64,000 nt of DNA, taken from NCBI GenBank assembly GCA_037954235.1, contig JBBMOA010000020.1, positions 16,807,177 through 16,871,176 of the forward strand, read 5' to 3'. The notes under the pieces were generated by a model. It had not been told where the DNA came from, did not search any database, and saw only the letters and a list, made by a program, of their open reading frames with translations. Shown here piece after piece: positions 23,362 to 35,344 of this stretch. Position numbers and translations under genes: made by a program. Position 1 is the stretch's first letter. Each line of letters begins with the position of its first letter. The stretch is from Aulostomus chinensis. Taxonomy: Eukaryota > Chordata > Actinopteri > Syngnathiformes > Aulostomidae.

Positions 23362-26300
23362 TAAATGCCCTGGTATAATGGTGTCCTTGATGGTAATGGT
23401 TGTATTTTTATGACCTTATATAATAATGGCGTCTCAGCTCCTTTCTCTACTTTGCCATTTTTCAGCTCAGTCTCGCAACTGAAGGAGCATGCTGGGAAAT
23501 GACAGTTCCATTTCTCTTACTGTCGCACACACGCAAGCACACACACCACTGAGAAACAAAGAGTAAAAACCTCAGTCCTCTCGCAACCATCTTTTTACAA
23601 ATGATGTCACACATCAGCCCCCATCCATTAAAACTATTTACATCGTGGTGCTTTGGGCCGATATAACCTAGAAGGAGACCATCATCCTTGCACCTAGCAT
23701 GTAGCTGACTAAATTGAGAAGTAGTCCAATGGCCAGGCTGCATGATCCTGCCATTCCCTTTATTATATAATCAATAGACACATTTGCCTTACGTGGTGAG
23801 TCAATAATCTAATTTAGTGCAATTACAAACACCAGCAGGAAAGAAGGTGAGCATGCAACATTTAAAAAGCAGTAGAGATGGACATTCATCTCGCGACAGA
23901 CAGTGCTGCGTTAAAACAAACTACAAACAAACAGACAGAAAAACTCAATTACAAACCTGAGAACTTTTCCAGGCCTAGAATCTTGTTGTCATGATCACCA
24001 AACTCAAGGTCTTGTCCTAAAAGGAAGTCTGTATCTAAGGAGAGGTTTGCTGGAGCATCAATGGCTACACCATCATCAGAATCCACTGTGGACACGAGAA
24101 AGAGACCATCACAAACGTTTCATTAGCACCGACGACACGAGTCATGTCTTCGTTACGTCCACCGCAGTGACCAACCCTTAACGCGGGAAACACTTCCAGA
24201 GGTCAACCATTGTGACCGTGAGGTATCACTGGATATAAAAGGGGCCGACCTCTTTCATCATTCTCAGGAAAAACAGCTGTTTCTTTATAAAGATCAGCCA
24301 AGTTTCTTACTAAAAGCAAGTTCAGTTCAACAGCACTACAGAGAACTGCTTCTAGAATCATTAACATGTTAACTGAATAAAAGCTGAACATTAGAATCCT
24401 CATTTAAGGGGTTTGTCACAGGGCTGTTGGATTATAATCAATACCTGTCAGTGGTTTTCATGGTGTAGCTGATGGGCGCATACAGGCTCCACCAGTCACA
24501 CACTAAAAGATAAACCAGCCAGAATTTTAGGTTGGATTTTTGATCACTGAGGAAAAGAAGCTCTGTGCCAAACCGAAGTTTGAGACTTTACTTGTTTTGT
24601 TTCAGAACAAAATCATCAGAAATGAACCGGAAAACACAACTTTAAAATATCTTTTCACAAACTTCTATTGACTTTAAGATGAGCGAACCAGACGTTCAAC
24701 AACTTTTGCCCAAGTTTTAGAACTCCTTCTTGTGCCACTTTCTCCTACACGATTGGAGCAGCCTGAGGGTAATTAAAATGCTGCCTTAACAGAAAATATG
24801 ACTTTCTCTTTTTAAAGAAACCTGGACAAAATATTTGATTAAAGACGTGTTTGTAAATGAAGGTCATGTGACATGACGCAAAGCTTCACATCTGTCACTC
24901 CAGGGAGCACTGATGTACAACTGTTTTCTCAACATCTGTCTCCATGACAAAGAATGACCTTTTGACCTCAGCTTTAATTACACATCAATATTACTGACGC
25001 TGAATTGGCCACTAGGGGTAGCAGAGACAAGTTTTGAGCCTTGATCGTCAACTGTTAAAGATCCAATATGATCATTTATTTGAATTTTTCTAAATGAACA
25101 GTGGATTTTTTTTGGAGCGTTTTCGCTGACTACACCTGCCTTCTGGTGATGAGAAGAGTCAACTTAAGTGCTGATGTTGCAGCCAGACAACCAGTGAGCT
25201 CAAGTTCACCTTGTAGCTCCGTAAAGTTGAGGGGAGCTGCAGAGACGAGTGGCCGTTTAGTCACATCAACACCTTTACAGGTGCAGGAAGTATCATTCAA
25301 GACGCACACAAACAGCATCGTGTAAAAAAAAAAAAAAAAAGGAAGGAAAAAAAGGGCTGATAAAAGTTGACAGATGGTGCTTGTATGCTGCAGCTACAGC
25401 TAATGATATCTAAATTTCTCCCTTTCAAGCTTAATGACATCCAAACCCTAATCAGGCAGCTGTCTGAAAACCCCCAGAACAATTCAAGGACAACATGCTG
25501 AACTGCCCTCATTAGCAAACCCTTGAGTCATGCTGCCATCTACAGGTCATTCTGACAAAATAACAGGTGGAGGGTTTTTTTTTTTTCCCCACTGTGCCAC
25601 ACCTCAAAGTAGCCTGTAACGTCGTGAGGAGAGTACCACCATGCATGGCTGACTTCTTTTCTTCTATATTTGTGGCCTGAATATCTGGAGATACTGGCGA
25701 GGGTGTAGTTTGATGAGTTGAACTAACATTATGCTGTTTGGCAGAAAAACACAAGCCTCTACTGAGAGGAAGTTGGAAAACGCTTCAACGTGTTAACGTG
25801 AGGGTGCGGGGTGCAATCAGCTCCTGTAACATGATCTCAGGTGAATCAACTGGTTCTTCACATCTGGAGTCCATCACGCATCACATATAATAACACAGGA
25901 AGTCCATCCATTCATAGGGAAACCACTGTGATCGCGCTACCGTCAAAATGATGTTTAAGCTGTTAATTTCAGCTAAAAATGCAACAAAATGTTGCTTTAA
26001 AGCGACGTTTCAATCACATGTATTTATCTGCTTGAATGCTATACTTAAAGCGCAAGTTCTTCTTCAAGCAAACGTGTAATAACATGCTACCCGTCATTCT
26101 AAATGAAGCACTAGAAAGAAGCCATCACATTCAAGAAAAAGCGGAAGTTTTCAAGACGTGTTTGTTTTCACTGTGCCAGACGTGACCAGAGCGAGGACAC
26201 AGCCCGGCCAGTATTCAAAATGGACTCTCTTTGAAACTATTCTGTCGAACCGCAGTAAATGTGTGTTGTTGTGAGAATGAGTACATCTACTTTTCAATCT

Positions 26301-26364
26301 TAAACAAAATCTTTGAATACCTACACTTCACTGGCTGTGGATTCTGTTGTTTTTTTCTTGGCAT
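20415..26364 (-). CDS. znf513: zinc finger protein 513
   Basis: Nuclear C2H2 protein; mammalian ZNF513 binds retinal promoters and is linked to retinal degeneration (family knowledge). Coding exons in transcript order: 26325-26364, 23957-24085, 21445-22209, 20415-21367. They total 1887 nt, 628 aa, all GT/AG and phase-matched. The N-terminus MPRKKQQNPQPVK matches mammalian MPRRKQSHPQPVK. An acidic FLLGQDLEFGD segment follows. Next come a CxxC...CxxC module (about 116-141), C2H2 fingers at about 195-215, 223-243 and 251-271, a second CxxC/CxxC module (about 389-410), and five fingers at about 436-456, 464-484, 492-512, 520-540 and 548-568. Order and finger sequences (YPNHLARHMKTH, GNLANLKRHQRVH, TTGHWDNYKRHQ) agree with ZNF513. 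It is longer than the human protein (541 aa), mainly in linkers. Convergent with snx17, as in mammals. Confidence 0.95.
21445..22209 (-). CDS. znf513: znf513 exon: first finger cluster
   Basis: Acceptor ttatacag, donor aaag|gtttgt, 254 complete codons. It carries a CRGCG...CLRCC zinc-ribbon-like pair and three C2H2 fingers (HSCHLCGFSSRYANHVKRHM, FNCPLCAYASAQLVNLQRHL, YKCDSCAFACSSLGNLKRHQ) with HTGEKP-type linkers. Confidence 0.96.
22210..23956 (-). other. znf513 intron
   Basis: No coding exon is seen. Holds two (GAT)n microsatellites at 23241-23279 and 23325-23360 and an A-rich patch near 22975-22995. Confidence 0.75.
23241..23360. repeat. two (GAT)n microsatellites
   Basis: Perfect GAT runs of about 12 units each at 23241-23279 and 23325-23360, separated by a G-rich spacer. 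Confidence 0.95.
23957..24085 (-). CDS. znf513: znf513 exon: acidic segment
   Basis: Acceptor gtccacag, donor ctcag|gtttgt. Reads DSDDGVAIDAPANLSLDTDF and LLGQDLEFGDHDNKILGLEK FS. The LLGQDLEF core is shared with mammalian ZNF513. Confidence 0.92.
24086..26324 (-). other. znf513 intron
   Basis: No coding exon is seen. Contains an A run (25324-25340) and repeat-like patches (about 24540-24760 and 24985-25080) whose short motifs recur at 39590-39640 and 45240-45270. Confidence 0.6.
26325..26364 (-). CDS. znf513: znf513 start exon (40 coding nt)
   Basis: On the - strand, ATG at 26364-26362 reads MPRKKQQNPQPVK and one further T before the donor gtaggt. That T plus TG from the next exon makes Leu, giving VKLDSDDG. 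The upstream acceptor is probably ctgcag ending at 26388, so the exon is about 26325-26387. The peptide matches the MxRRKQ-type N-terminal motif used by SALL/FOG/ZNF proteins to recruit NuRD; that function is inferred here. Confidence 0.9.
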
Positions 26365-26387
26365 CTTCCAGTCAGCCTCTCTCTTGA

Positions 26388-27748
26388 CTGCAGTGTCTTC
26401 TCGCAGACTTCCAAAACCATCAGCTCATTCTGGTTTGTTTGGAAGATATTCTTGAGAATTTCTATCGATGCGAGACAGAAAGCATGCACTCTCAAATAAC
26501 ACATTTACGGAATATTATGAATACATTGACAAGTAGGGATGCACGATTTGGGGAACTTTTCTGCTCATATCATATGAGCCAGTATTTTGATGATAATTTT
26601 GGCCATTCGATGAGTTGCCTATGTCGAAATCCGTGTAAAAGCAAGACTATACTATATTCACATTCTGTCCACATTGTAAAACACACAGAAATATTGAAAT
26701 TTTCTTTGTTTCCAAAACATTTGGAAAAGCCCATAAATCATATATTCGTCTAACTGTGTCCTTGGTATCTGTAAAGGGGATCAAACTGATACTGATACAC
26801 AAACATACGACAAGTACTCGACAGTTCCAAACAAGAGTTAATATTACTGTGAATCCCTGTCAACAAGCTGAGGGAGCTCATGGTACTAAAATCTAACAAG
26901 GAAGCTACTAATCAAGGTTTAGGTTATTAAAATTGTTGTTTAAAAATGTCCATCGCATGTCTCTAAATTCCAAGTGGCTTCAAACTAACTGCTTCCAATA
27001 GGTACATTTTCAGTATATATTGACACAGGAGAAGCTACAACACTGGTGTTTTTAATGAAATGACAATTTGAATTTCTGGATTTAAAAAAAAAAAATGTTT
27101 GAAGCGAACTAACTTATTAACTCAACTCTAGCTCTAAAATGTAATAAGCAATAAAACGACTTCCTTTTTCCGTAATCAATCACTGACTTACATGGATTTA
27201 TTTGATGAAGTGACGAATCTGCGGCAGTGAACAGAGACATTTGAACATCCTGGTCCTTCTCTCCTACATTAGTCTCTTATGCTAATGACTTATTTCTGTG
27301 TTGTAACTAATGTTACCGTAACTAACTGGTTATTTATATATTACGGGGTGATTGAACACATACGATTTTAGTCTACGACCTGAACTTCAACTGGTCTGTT
27401 TGAATTACAGAAGGAACGAGAGAATGTACATTTAACTCTCTGATTAAGCTGCTTTAGCAACATGGCTAACATATTAGCACCGTTATTGCAGCACGACAAC
27501 GAGCAGTGATCGACTAACAGAAATGAAACATTTCCACAACGAACGGAACACTGACGAATAATTGACAGCAGGTTTCGGGATAAAAGGCGTTGAGAATATG
27601 TTTGCGTGGCTAATTGCAAGGCGTTTTTAAAAGCACCTAACGACTACAACAGCTAATGACAGTCATTAAGACAATATTAGCCAAAAAGCTAAAATATTAG
27701 CCGAGAAGCCAATGTCAACTTCCCTAGTTAGCTTCGATGCTAACTTAC
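26388..27748 (-). other. znf513 first intron
   Basis: AT-rich. 26536-26620 starts with tagggatgcacgat, a start typical of dispersed fish transposon copies. No exon is seen. Confidence 0.55.
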
Positions 27749-27950
27749 CTAAAAAACGTGTACGCTCCTGTCGATTGTGCAGGTTTTGGTCGTCGGCGTA
27801 CACCCCATTCACTGTGCAGCGTTTTCCCTTACAACAACAACGTCTGGAGATCCGCCATTTCTTCATGAGCTGCGGTGACAAAGAAAGGCAATTAATGGTA
27901 TTTTTCATAACTTAATTGATTTTCTGATTCGCCAGTGACTAGTAGCAACA
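27749..27950 (-). other. znf513: znf513 non-coding first exon (inferred)
   Basis: A strong donor (ttttttag|gtaagt on the - strand) ends at 27749. The exon carries several short upstream ORFs. One ATG in strong context (gaaATGg, at about 27860) opens only nine codons (MADLQTLLL) before a stop. Another open stretch (MKKWRISRRC...) runs to the donor and lacks similarity to ZNF513. The true start is at 26364. The 5' limit near 27950 is a guess. Confidence 0.55.
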
Positions 27951-27958
27951 GCGACAAG

Positions 27959-27966
27959 ACTTCCGC
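27959..27966 (-). promoter_or_regulatory. ETS-type site near znf513 start
   Basis: acttccgc on the + strand, i.e. GCGGAAGT on the - strand, an ETS/GABP-type core often found at vertebrate TATA-less promoters, just upstream of the inferred first exon. Confidence 0.35.
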
Positions 27967-28210
27967 TCGAATTATTTCAGAATAAAAATTGCTTTTTCTG
28001 CTTGTGATAGTTTGCTTGAATCTGACACTAAATGCATATAGAGTATAAATCCCTCACAACTTTATATGATTGAAATCTTACATTTGGTTTATAGATGTGT
28101 TAAATGAAAACAAGGGAGTTTACACACAAATTGTGTAATGATTCAATTTGATACTTGGATATTACATTACAAAATATTTCATTCTTTCTGCTGTCAAACT
28201 GTAGCAGTCT

Positions 28211-28216
28211 TTTATT
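28211..28216 (-). terminator. polyadenylation signal (minus strand)
   Basis: TTTATT on + (context ggaataaaag on -), about 350 nt past the 48-codon ORF and not explained by znf513, which starts downstream of it. Confidence 0.35.
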
Positions 28217-28241
28217 CCAAAGTTCTACAATATACATGAAG

Positions 28242-28708
28242 TCAGTGTACAGTCAAACATTTGCAATTTAAAGCCTTTAGGTTTGTCCAGTAGAAATAAT
28301 CTTGCTCAAAATAAAAACCAAGCCATTTTCTGATGCCAGCTGATTTATTTATCCATGTATCCATTTTTCTATAATAAGGCTGATATCAAACAGCAAACAT
28401 GGCCGAAGATATGAATTCAATTTAATAAATACAATCAAAGTCCCTGATATTTTAGATGGAACAATACTGGGTGACTGCATATTCTTAAGTCTTTAAAAGT
28501 GATAAAACAATAAATAACAATTTTCATTATGTTTTATGTTCAGGCATATTAGTTTGAACGCTTACATTTGATTTAATACCCCACAAAATCGTTCATAATG
28601 TTGTTGCTTGGTTTTAGTCTGAAATTCTAAAGAGCATACTGGCCGTTTTATTGTGTCTAGGGGAATGCAGCTTGACGCAAACGGGTTCTCTTCCGTTTTG
28701 TTTGGCAT
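28242..28708 (-). CDS. possible small unrecognised gene
   Basis: I do not recognise this protein. On the - strand, ATG at 28708 with G at -3 opens 48 codons (MPNKTEENPFASSCIPLDTI KRPVCSLEFQTKTKQQHYER FCGVLNQM) to a stop at 28562-28564. The stop region is itself a splice donor match (aaat|gtaagc at 28565-28564). Joining 28566 to an acceptor-like ttatag ending at 28369 would extend the frame by 42 codons to a TGA at 28244-28242. An AATAAA follows at 28216-28211. The start lies beside three CCGGAA-type sites and would give a very short 5'UTR. Either the single-exon 48-aa or the two-exon form could be real, or the frame may be chance. It lies between divergent rnf19 and tandem znf513. Confidence 0.3.
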
Positions 28709-28745
28709 TTCCGTTTCCGGTAGTAATTTCCGGTTGGTCTTTCGC
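28700..28745 (-). promoter_or_regulatory. CCGGAA cluster
   Basis: Within about 40 bp the + strand has ttccgt, ttccgg, ttccgg, i.e. three GGAA sites on the - strand (two CCGGAA). Such clusters mark ETS-driven housekeeping promoters. It overlaps the start of the small candidate gene. Confidence 0.4.
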
Positions 28746-29439
28746 ATTGAAGCATTGTAGTTGTAGTCTTTGATAATATATCTTAATTTATTACGTCTCT
28801 TTTTGTTCTTATTAAGTCTTTTATTCAAGCAGATTTTTTTTTAGCTCCGTGGATCACGACATTTATTGAATATTTCAATGCGCGTGAGATAAAATCAACC
28901 ACATACTGTATTTGCCAGTTGAACTCAAACTGTACCCTCAGAGTCCATTCAAGACCCCAGACTGAAGACGCAACAGACAGAACCGTAACTTCCTTGGAAT
29001 ATGAGCACTTTATTATTTGTTGCATTTTTTTTTTGTACTGCAGAATGTTTTTTTTTTCACGTGACAGGAGGATCACGTACTTACACCTGTGAATGGAAAA
29101 AAAAGTAATTAAAAGGATAGAATTTTGTGAATTCCGTGGGATATGGGCTTAGTGTACTTCATAGTATTTTTTTTTTAAAACAATCCGGGAAGTATGAATC
29201 AAACTGCTGTTTGTTTATTGGTGTTTAGAATCGCTTCATCTGTTTTTGTTTGTAATGAATTCAGAGTGAACGATTCTCATATTTCATCCTTCACTTCCGA
29301 GATGTCGAATCTAATGTTATTGTTCGCCACGTTTGGTTGACCGAGCCACGTAATAATAAAGAAACAAGTGACGCGTGTGTTTATGTGAGACTGGGCATTT
29401 ATGAATAGGAGATCCTGGGCTTCTGCGTCATCCTATTGG

Positions 29440-29729
29440 TTCATGTCACTGCAGTGAGCCTCCCCTCAGGCCGGCGGCTACAAAGCAAAACCATCACCAG
29501 TCTGTACCGGGGGAAGGCAGTCCTCCTCGCCGCGGAAATCCTCTCCTCGACCCCCTCCTGCACTGGACCAGACCCGAGTCTCTGTCTCAGCAGCTCAGAC
29601 GGTCGGACAGTTTTTCCGTGGAGCAGAAGAGACAAGAGGAGGACGCGGGGGGATTTGTGTGTTGGTCCTCCAGGGGAGGAGCCAGTTGTTGATTCTACGC
29701 TGCAAAGAGAAGACGCCGCACACAGAGAG
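29440..29729 (+). other. RNF19-family non-coding first exon (inferred)
   Basis: GC-rich, CpG-containing block ending in a strong donor (cagagag|gtaaga). It holds only a very short upstream ORF (ATG at about 29443, four codons). An ATTGG (inverted CCAAT) box at about 29433 lies just upstream, so transcription probably starts near 29440-29500. The start position is inferred. Confidence 0.55.
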
Positions 29730-30243
29730 GTAAGATACCGTTTACGTAACACAATTTCTATGTGTGTTATATTGGCTTCCGAGGCAGACTTTTCAACATT
29801 GGGGGGTTTAAATCGGTAATGCGTGTGTCTTTGAGGAATACGTGGATGTGGAGGTGAAGAGGAACACGTAGCCTATTAAACATGCCACTCCCTGCAATGA
29901 TGCCCTGGGCAGATCCCTCTTTCTTTAAATGGCATGTGTGTCAAGTGATTTTGAAGTAAGTGTGAAGGTTAGTCAAGGCTACATTTGATTAGCCCATTTC
30001 TTTTTTTTTTTCTTCTTTTTTTTCTTTCAAATTTTGCTTCCATCCCCATAGGCCTGTCTGTGCTCATGTTGACTTTAAAGTCAGGATGTAGAATTGAATA
30101 AACAGTGGCTTATAAAGACATAAAGCGCACCCTATGAAGGAGATCAGCTCCATAAAGTCGGCTGCTGTGCTGTAGGTCACGGTATTGAGCAGCACATGGT
30201 ACAAAAACAGAATTATTTTGGTGAGGGATGCCGCTGAGCAGAG

Positions 30244-30245
<2 letters not shown>

Positions 30246-30288
<43 letters not shown>
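30246..30288. repeat. (GT)n microsatellite
   Basis: About 21 perfect GT units. Confidence 0.95.
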
Positions 30289-30290
<2 letters not shown>

Positions 30291-33200
30291 CAGGCTGAGG
30301 TCACCCTCCTGCCTCTGAAACCCGCATTGCTGCTGTGGGATTCTGTCCAGTGAACAGATATTTAATAGGGTGTATCATCAGGTTTCCCAGGCTCCACCAA
30401 AGCAGAACTCAGCATCGGGCTGAGAAATGACCTTCCTACCTCTTTTCCATCCTGTGATAGCATAGCAACAGCTTGTTAACAAGTGTCACCTTCTTGAAAA
30501 TATCTTTGAACTGAGGAGGTGATGCGGTTTTCATGCAAAGAACAAGAAGAAGAAAAAAAGTGGCTCACGTCCTTGTTTGGCATTTCAAGGGAGGGGGGAA
30601 CTGCTTTGGGGCTGCTGCTGCTGGTTGTGTAATAATCCCATCTGTCATTGTCATTTCATCTCTCATCAAGAGGCAGATTGTGATACTATAGGCTACATCC
30701 ACAACCATGCCTTTTGTGGCATCAGCTACAATCTCTTCTAACCTTAAATAGTGCAATGCAGTAGATTTGTAACACATTTACTCAATTACCAGATCTAAGG
30801 AACACTGTAAAGGCTTAGGAGTATTGCAACAAGTCCTCCAACACATACAGCTGTCTTGCTTTTTTTCTGGCCTTCTTGTACAACATATTTTTAGCATACC
30901 GTGGTAACATTTCGGCACAAAAACCACGAACAGTATCCAAATGCCCCATGAGAAAACAATTCTTCGTTCAGTAGCCTCAACGTGAGCGTCCTGCCCATCT
31001 ATCCTCCGCTCCCTCCACCTCCGTATACAGATTTTTCTCCCCTTTTATCGCCGTTGTGTTTTTCTTTTAACGTGTGGTCATAATTACTGTGGTTACAAGA
31101 CGGCATCAGTCAGATAAAGGTAGTTCGTTGTCACCCCCTTATATTTCCAACCTACCTGCTAAGCTGTATTATCTGTTAGATTTTTATTTTTATTTTTTTG
31201 GGGTCTGATTTTCTCGTGACACAGTGCCAGCTATCTGTGCACGTCATCACTCCTACAAAGTTCAAAGTTTCAGTTTTTTTAACTTCTCTCCCTCAAATTT
31301 GTCTGCAGCTCAAGATGAATTAATGTCAAAGCAGCGCTTGGAGCTCAATGGTTGATTCAAATTATTCAGTACCTCCAGTATCCTAGATGAGCTTCTTAGT
31401 GGCGATTCTGCAGCAGTGCTTTTCCATGTAGTCACAAGAGACAGCATTTTATAAGCAAAATTGGAACCCCATATCAAAGGTTTTAGTCTATTTCCCACAA
31501 TGCATAGCATGATTTAATGGAATCTTAACCCCGGGTACATCTTATAAATTAAAACCCCCAGATTTTTTTTTTTTGGGGGGGGGGGGGGGGCACGCAATAT
31601 ATCCCTGTTAGAAGTTAAGCATATAAAGTGATTTATATGTAAAATTAGGATTTTTTTTGTATAAATAAGCTTCAGATGGATAAGAATTACACAGAAATAC
31701 ATGTTCCACTGAGTACGATATCACGGAACATTAGCTTTTGCTGTATCGTGGGATAAAGAAAACGAATGTTAGCTAAGAAGTTGCTGAACGCTGGAGTTAC
31801 ATCATCAGTCCCTCAGAATTTTTACAATCCATTGTGTTTTTCCAGTTGCTGGTCAGTGGGGCAAAGACAATAACTTATTTTTTGGTCATATTCCCATATG
31901 TTTTTACAAGACGCAGCATTCTACCTCCCACCTGGAATGAGAAGAACATGGCCACGTCAGTCCTTTTTTTTAAAGTAAATGTACACAGTATGATACTCCT
32001 GAATGTTGATACATGGGTCTGCTTTACGAAACATCATAACAGTTGTGTTACTCAGAATTTGTCGAGCTCCCTCCAGAGCCACAAAAGAATTTAACAACTT
32101 CTTTCCTCGCAGGCATACTGCTGTCCAAACTGACCTCTGTTTGCCTGGTTAAAACTTTGACCTGCTAACTTTCCTTGTGCATGCCCACATGTGCATTTTG
32201 CTTTCGCTGTTTGACGATTGTGAATCAGCGGGCTGCGTCACATCAGAATGTAAGGAGACTCCAGCCGAAGACTTTGTTCATTATGTAACGAATTCTGTTG
32301 ATGCTTAGGGCCAGTTCTCCCTTGCTTGTTAGAAATGAATTAAAAATGAGGTTCCTGCTATGAATGAACACTGAGAAGTGTGTTGGCAGGCCTTGTTTTT
32401 AGCTTAGTACACAGAAGTGGAGTTATTCATGGTCACTACTTCGTTTAGCGGCTCTAAAGGCATTTGGAAGGTTCGTTAGCAGGTCACAAGGTCACGCCTC
32501 CATCTTGCTGATGTCAGCATGAGCAAAATAGCCTGCAGGGTTTTATTTGGTTTGGTGTTTTTGCCGTGACTGTACCTTGAATTACAGTGCGAATGACTTC
32601 ATGGTCTATGTACAGTAAGGAACCACGAAAGAACACTCAGTCTCAATCTTTTATTCCCAGCGTTTCGGCCCGTCTTTTTCTAGGTTTCACAACTGGGATT
32701 GGCAAACACTGTTCTAACAGTCAGTGCCAGGTGAGGCCCTCTGGGTGAAACAACAGGTGCTAATTAGTGTGGCCAGATGCAAAAAAAATCGAATCAGTAG
32801 TGAGGTTATTAAATGCGTAAGGAACCGCAAAAAATGTCTTGATGTAAATTTGGTATTATTAAAATGAAAAAGATTAAGTTTTAGGAGACATTCGTTTGTT
32901 GCAAATTTTAAACCCAGCTGGAAATACACCACAGACAAAAGTTAAGGTTGCCTTTTCCGAGAATTCGTCCCACGCGGCCTGAATTTAACTTTCGCGCTGG
33001 TTTTGATATTCACGCTAATTCTGTATGAATATTACAGTTAACTTGATGAATAGTTATAGTTACATCACAATAAAGTTGACAACTGAGTGATTGAGTTGTT
33101 CGCCGTCTGGCACAGAAAAGAAAGTTCTAGGATGGATTTTGTATTCGTCTTGTAATTCTCCATAATCCCCTTCAAGAATTGGAATTCTGCTAAAGGCGAA

Positions 33201-33305
33201 TTATCGGATTGTTCTTGCTCTGTGGCCTAGAATTCTCTAGAAAGTCAATGAGGTATGAGACATCAAAGGAGGGAGGTCTCTCAGAAGCGTTTTACTGTAT
33301 GCTTC

Positions 33306-33310
33306 GCACA

Positions 33311-33355
<45 letters not shown>
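33306..33355. repeat. (CA)n microsatellite
   Basis: About 24 CA units with a CG interruption at the left. Confidence 0.95.
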
Positions 33356-33356
<1 letters not shown>

Positions 33357-34133
33357 ACATTCATGAGAAAACCATTAAGCATTAGGCTGTAAACTTGTGT
33401 GCTCCCTATCCAGCTTCTGTGTCCATCCCTTACGTTGTTAACTACATTCCCTTGAGCCTCCTTGTAGACGACATTAAAGAAAGGAGCGTCTCCTTTTATC
33501 TCTTCGCCTCCTTACCTCATCGTTTCTTTACTGTTTAGCAGGGTTGAGGAAAGTTTGAGTGTAAGTGATTCAGTTAAGAAAAACTGAGAAAAAACTCTAT
33601 CGGTTCGTTTTTTTTTAATCAACTCGCAAGAAATAATGGTGAATTTTAATGTTGATTTTAGTTTCGGTTGTACAGAGATGTTTTAAGAGGATGGACGGCC
33701 ATGAAATTTTGCCTCAAAAGCATGGAAAAGTCTTGAAATTGTTGAATTACTGTGAGTCTGTAGATTTTTTTTTTTCCAGATGGTTTAATAGTTATCAGGG
33801 TTCTTTTAAAATGAATCACCTGATCACGTGTTAGCCTGGATTTTTGAAAAGTGACTCAGACAAAAAAAAAAAACTTGAAATCCCAGTGTTTCTCCCTTTA
33901 TGTTGAACACTTTTGACCAAGTTGTAGTTTTGCTGCTGATTTTTTTTTTTTTAAGGGTGTGAGCAGGATTACTGGAAAAAAAAACACTTGGCCAGTTTTC
34001 CCTGTACTTGGTGGAGCAGTGTAGCATGAGCCAAAGAAGAACCCAGTAAGTTCCGGTGTAGATCCGATGCTAGATTAGACTAAGCATTAATTAACTGTAA
34101 TTAATGTTTCCTTATTGCACAGTGTTACATTAA

Positions 34134-34136
34134 CCC

Positions 34137-34167
<31 letters not shown>

Positions 34168-34169
34168 AC
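34134..34169. repeat. poly-C with (CA)n
   Basis: About 20 C followed by about eight CA units. Confidence 0.95.
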
Positions 34170-34896
34170 TCAAAACCTTTCAGACTTGTGGAGGACGAAA
34201 GGATGGCAGATTGGTGGTATATATTCTATTTTTTTGTTGTTGTTTTGTTTTGGTGTGTGGCTTAAACGAATAATTAAGCGTCCAGCTGTGTAGCCGAAAC
34301 AGATCATGAAGTGAACTGTAATTCAGCTCTTAGAAAACATGAAGCTGTCTTAGATGTTCAAGTGGTGCAGTAATCATCATTTTTCCCGCCGTATTCGCGG
34401 TTTCGTCCGACGTAGCGCCGGTATGGAAGCTAGCTATTTTAATTGGTCCGGGGATGCATGAATCACCTCGTGCTCTCTTTGCTCTTGGGGCCTGATTATG
34501 AAAGCTCGCTGCTGCCCGATGGAGACAGAATGAGTCGCTGGTGCTGTCTATCACTGCCCCTCTCCTGCCCCCCCACAAATCCTTTCAGTCACCAGTCTCT
34601 CATCCATCTGCTCTTTGTGTCTTATGGTCGTGACCCTATTGCTCATATATGAGGCCATGTGACGGGCAGACTTCCAAATCCTGTTTCCCTCTTTGTTGTT
34701 TTGTTTGATAGGAAGAACTCTCGGGGGATTGGAAATCCAGAATCAGGGAGTAAACTAACATCGCTTGTTTCTGAAATTGCTATTTTTGTGATGCCGAAAG
34801 GTCAGATTTTAATACGAGTTCCTGGTATTGTATCTGCTTAGGCTTTGAGTAAATGTCATTTTGTCACGCCACATTCTGTTTACTAACAAAATCCTC

Positions 34897-34921
34897 ACAC
34901 ACACACACACACACACACACA
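34897..34921. repeat. (CA)n microsatellite
   Basis: About 12 perfect CA units. Confidence 0.9.
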
Positions 34922-35344
34922 AATGACACAATCCCTTTATGTTTTTCTGTGAAACTCCTGTTTTCTATTTTTGCCTCAATAATAGAGCTCTGATTTTCAG
35001 CCAGAGGGGAGGAATTCATGGATAACATCTATATTCATGCACAGTGGGTTCACACAAGGGTTTTCCAACATTTTTTTCCAAGTAAAAATGGAACAAAACA
35101 CAGAAAATAGTTACTTGAAACAAACAGTGGTTTAATTTATCAATTCAATAAAAAGCAATGTGCCACTAAATGTTCATCTATATACTTTTTTTTTAACTCA
35201 GCTGCCCCCCCCCTTATTATCCCTTATTTTATCAAAATTTGACTCTTCATTTATATAGAAATGGAAAATTTGGGAAGAAAAAGCTGACTATAACCTTGCA
35301 TGGCATGATAACAAAGACCAGCATTAAATGTTCTTGTTCAAGAA

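Noticed and set aside
27749..27866. MKKWRISRRC... as the N-terminus of znf513
   Set aside because: It would splice in phase to exon 2, but the start codon context is weak, the peptide has no family match, and the MPRKKQQNPQPVK exon at 26325-26364 gives the expected start.
29436..29819. 127-codon + strand ORF at the RNF19-family first exon
   Set aside because: Begins at a non-ATG codon, runs through a good splice donor and is not similar to RNF19 proteins; it is read as 5'UTR.
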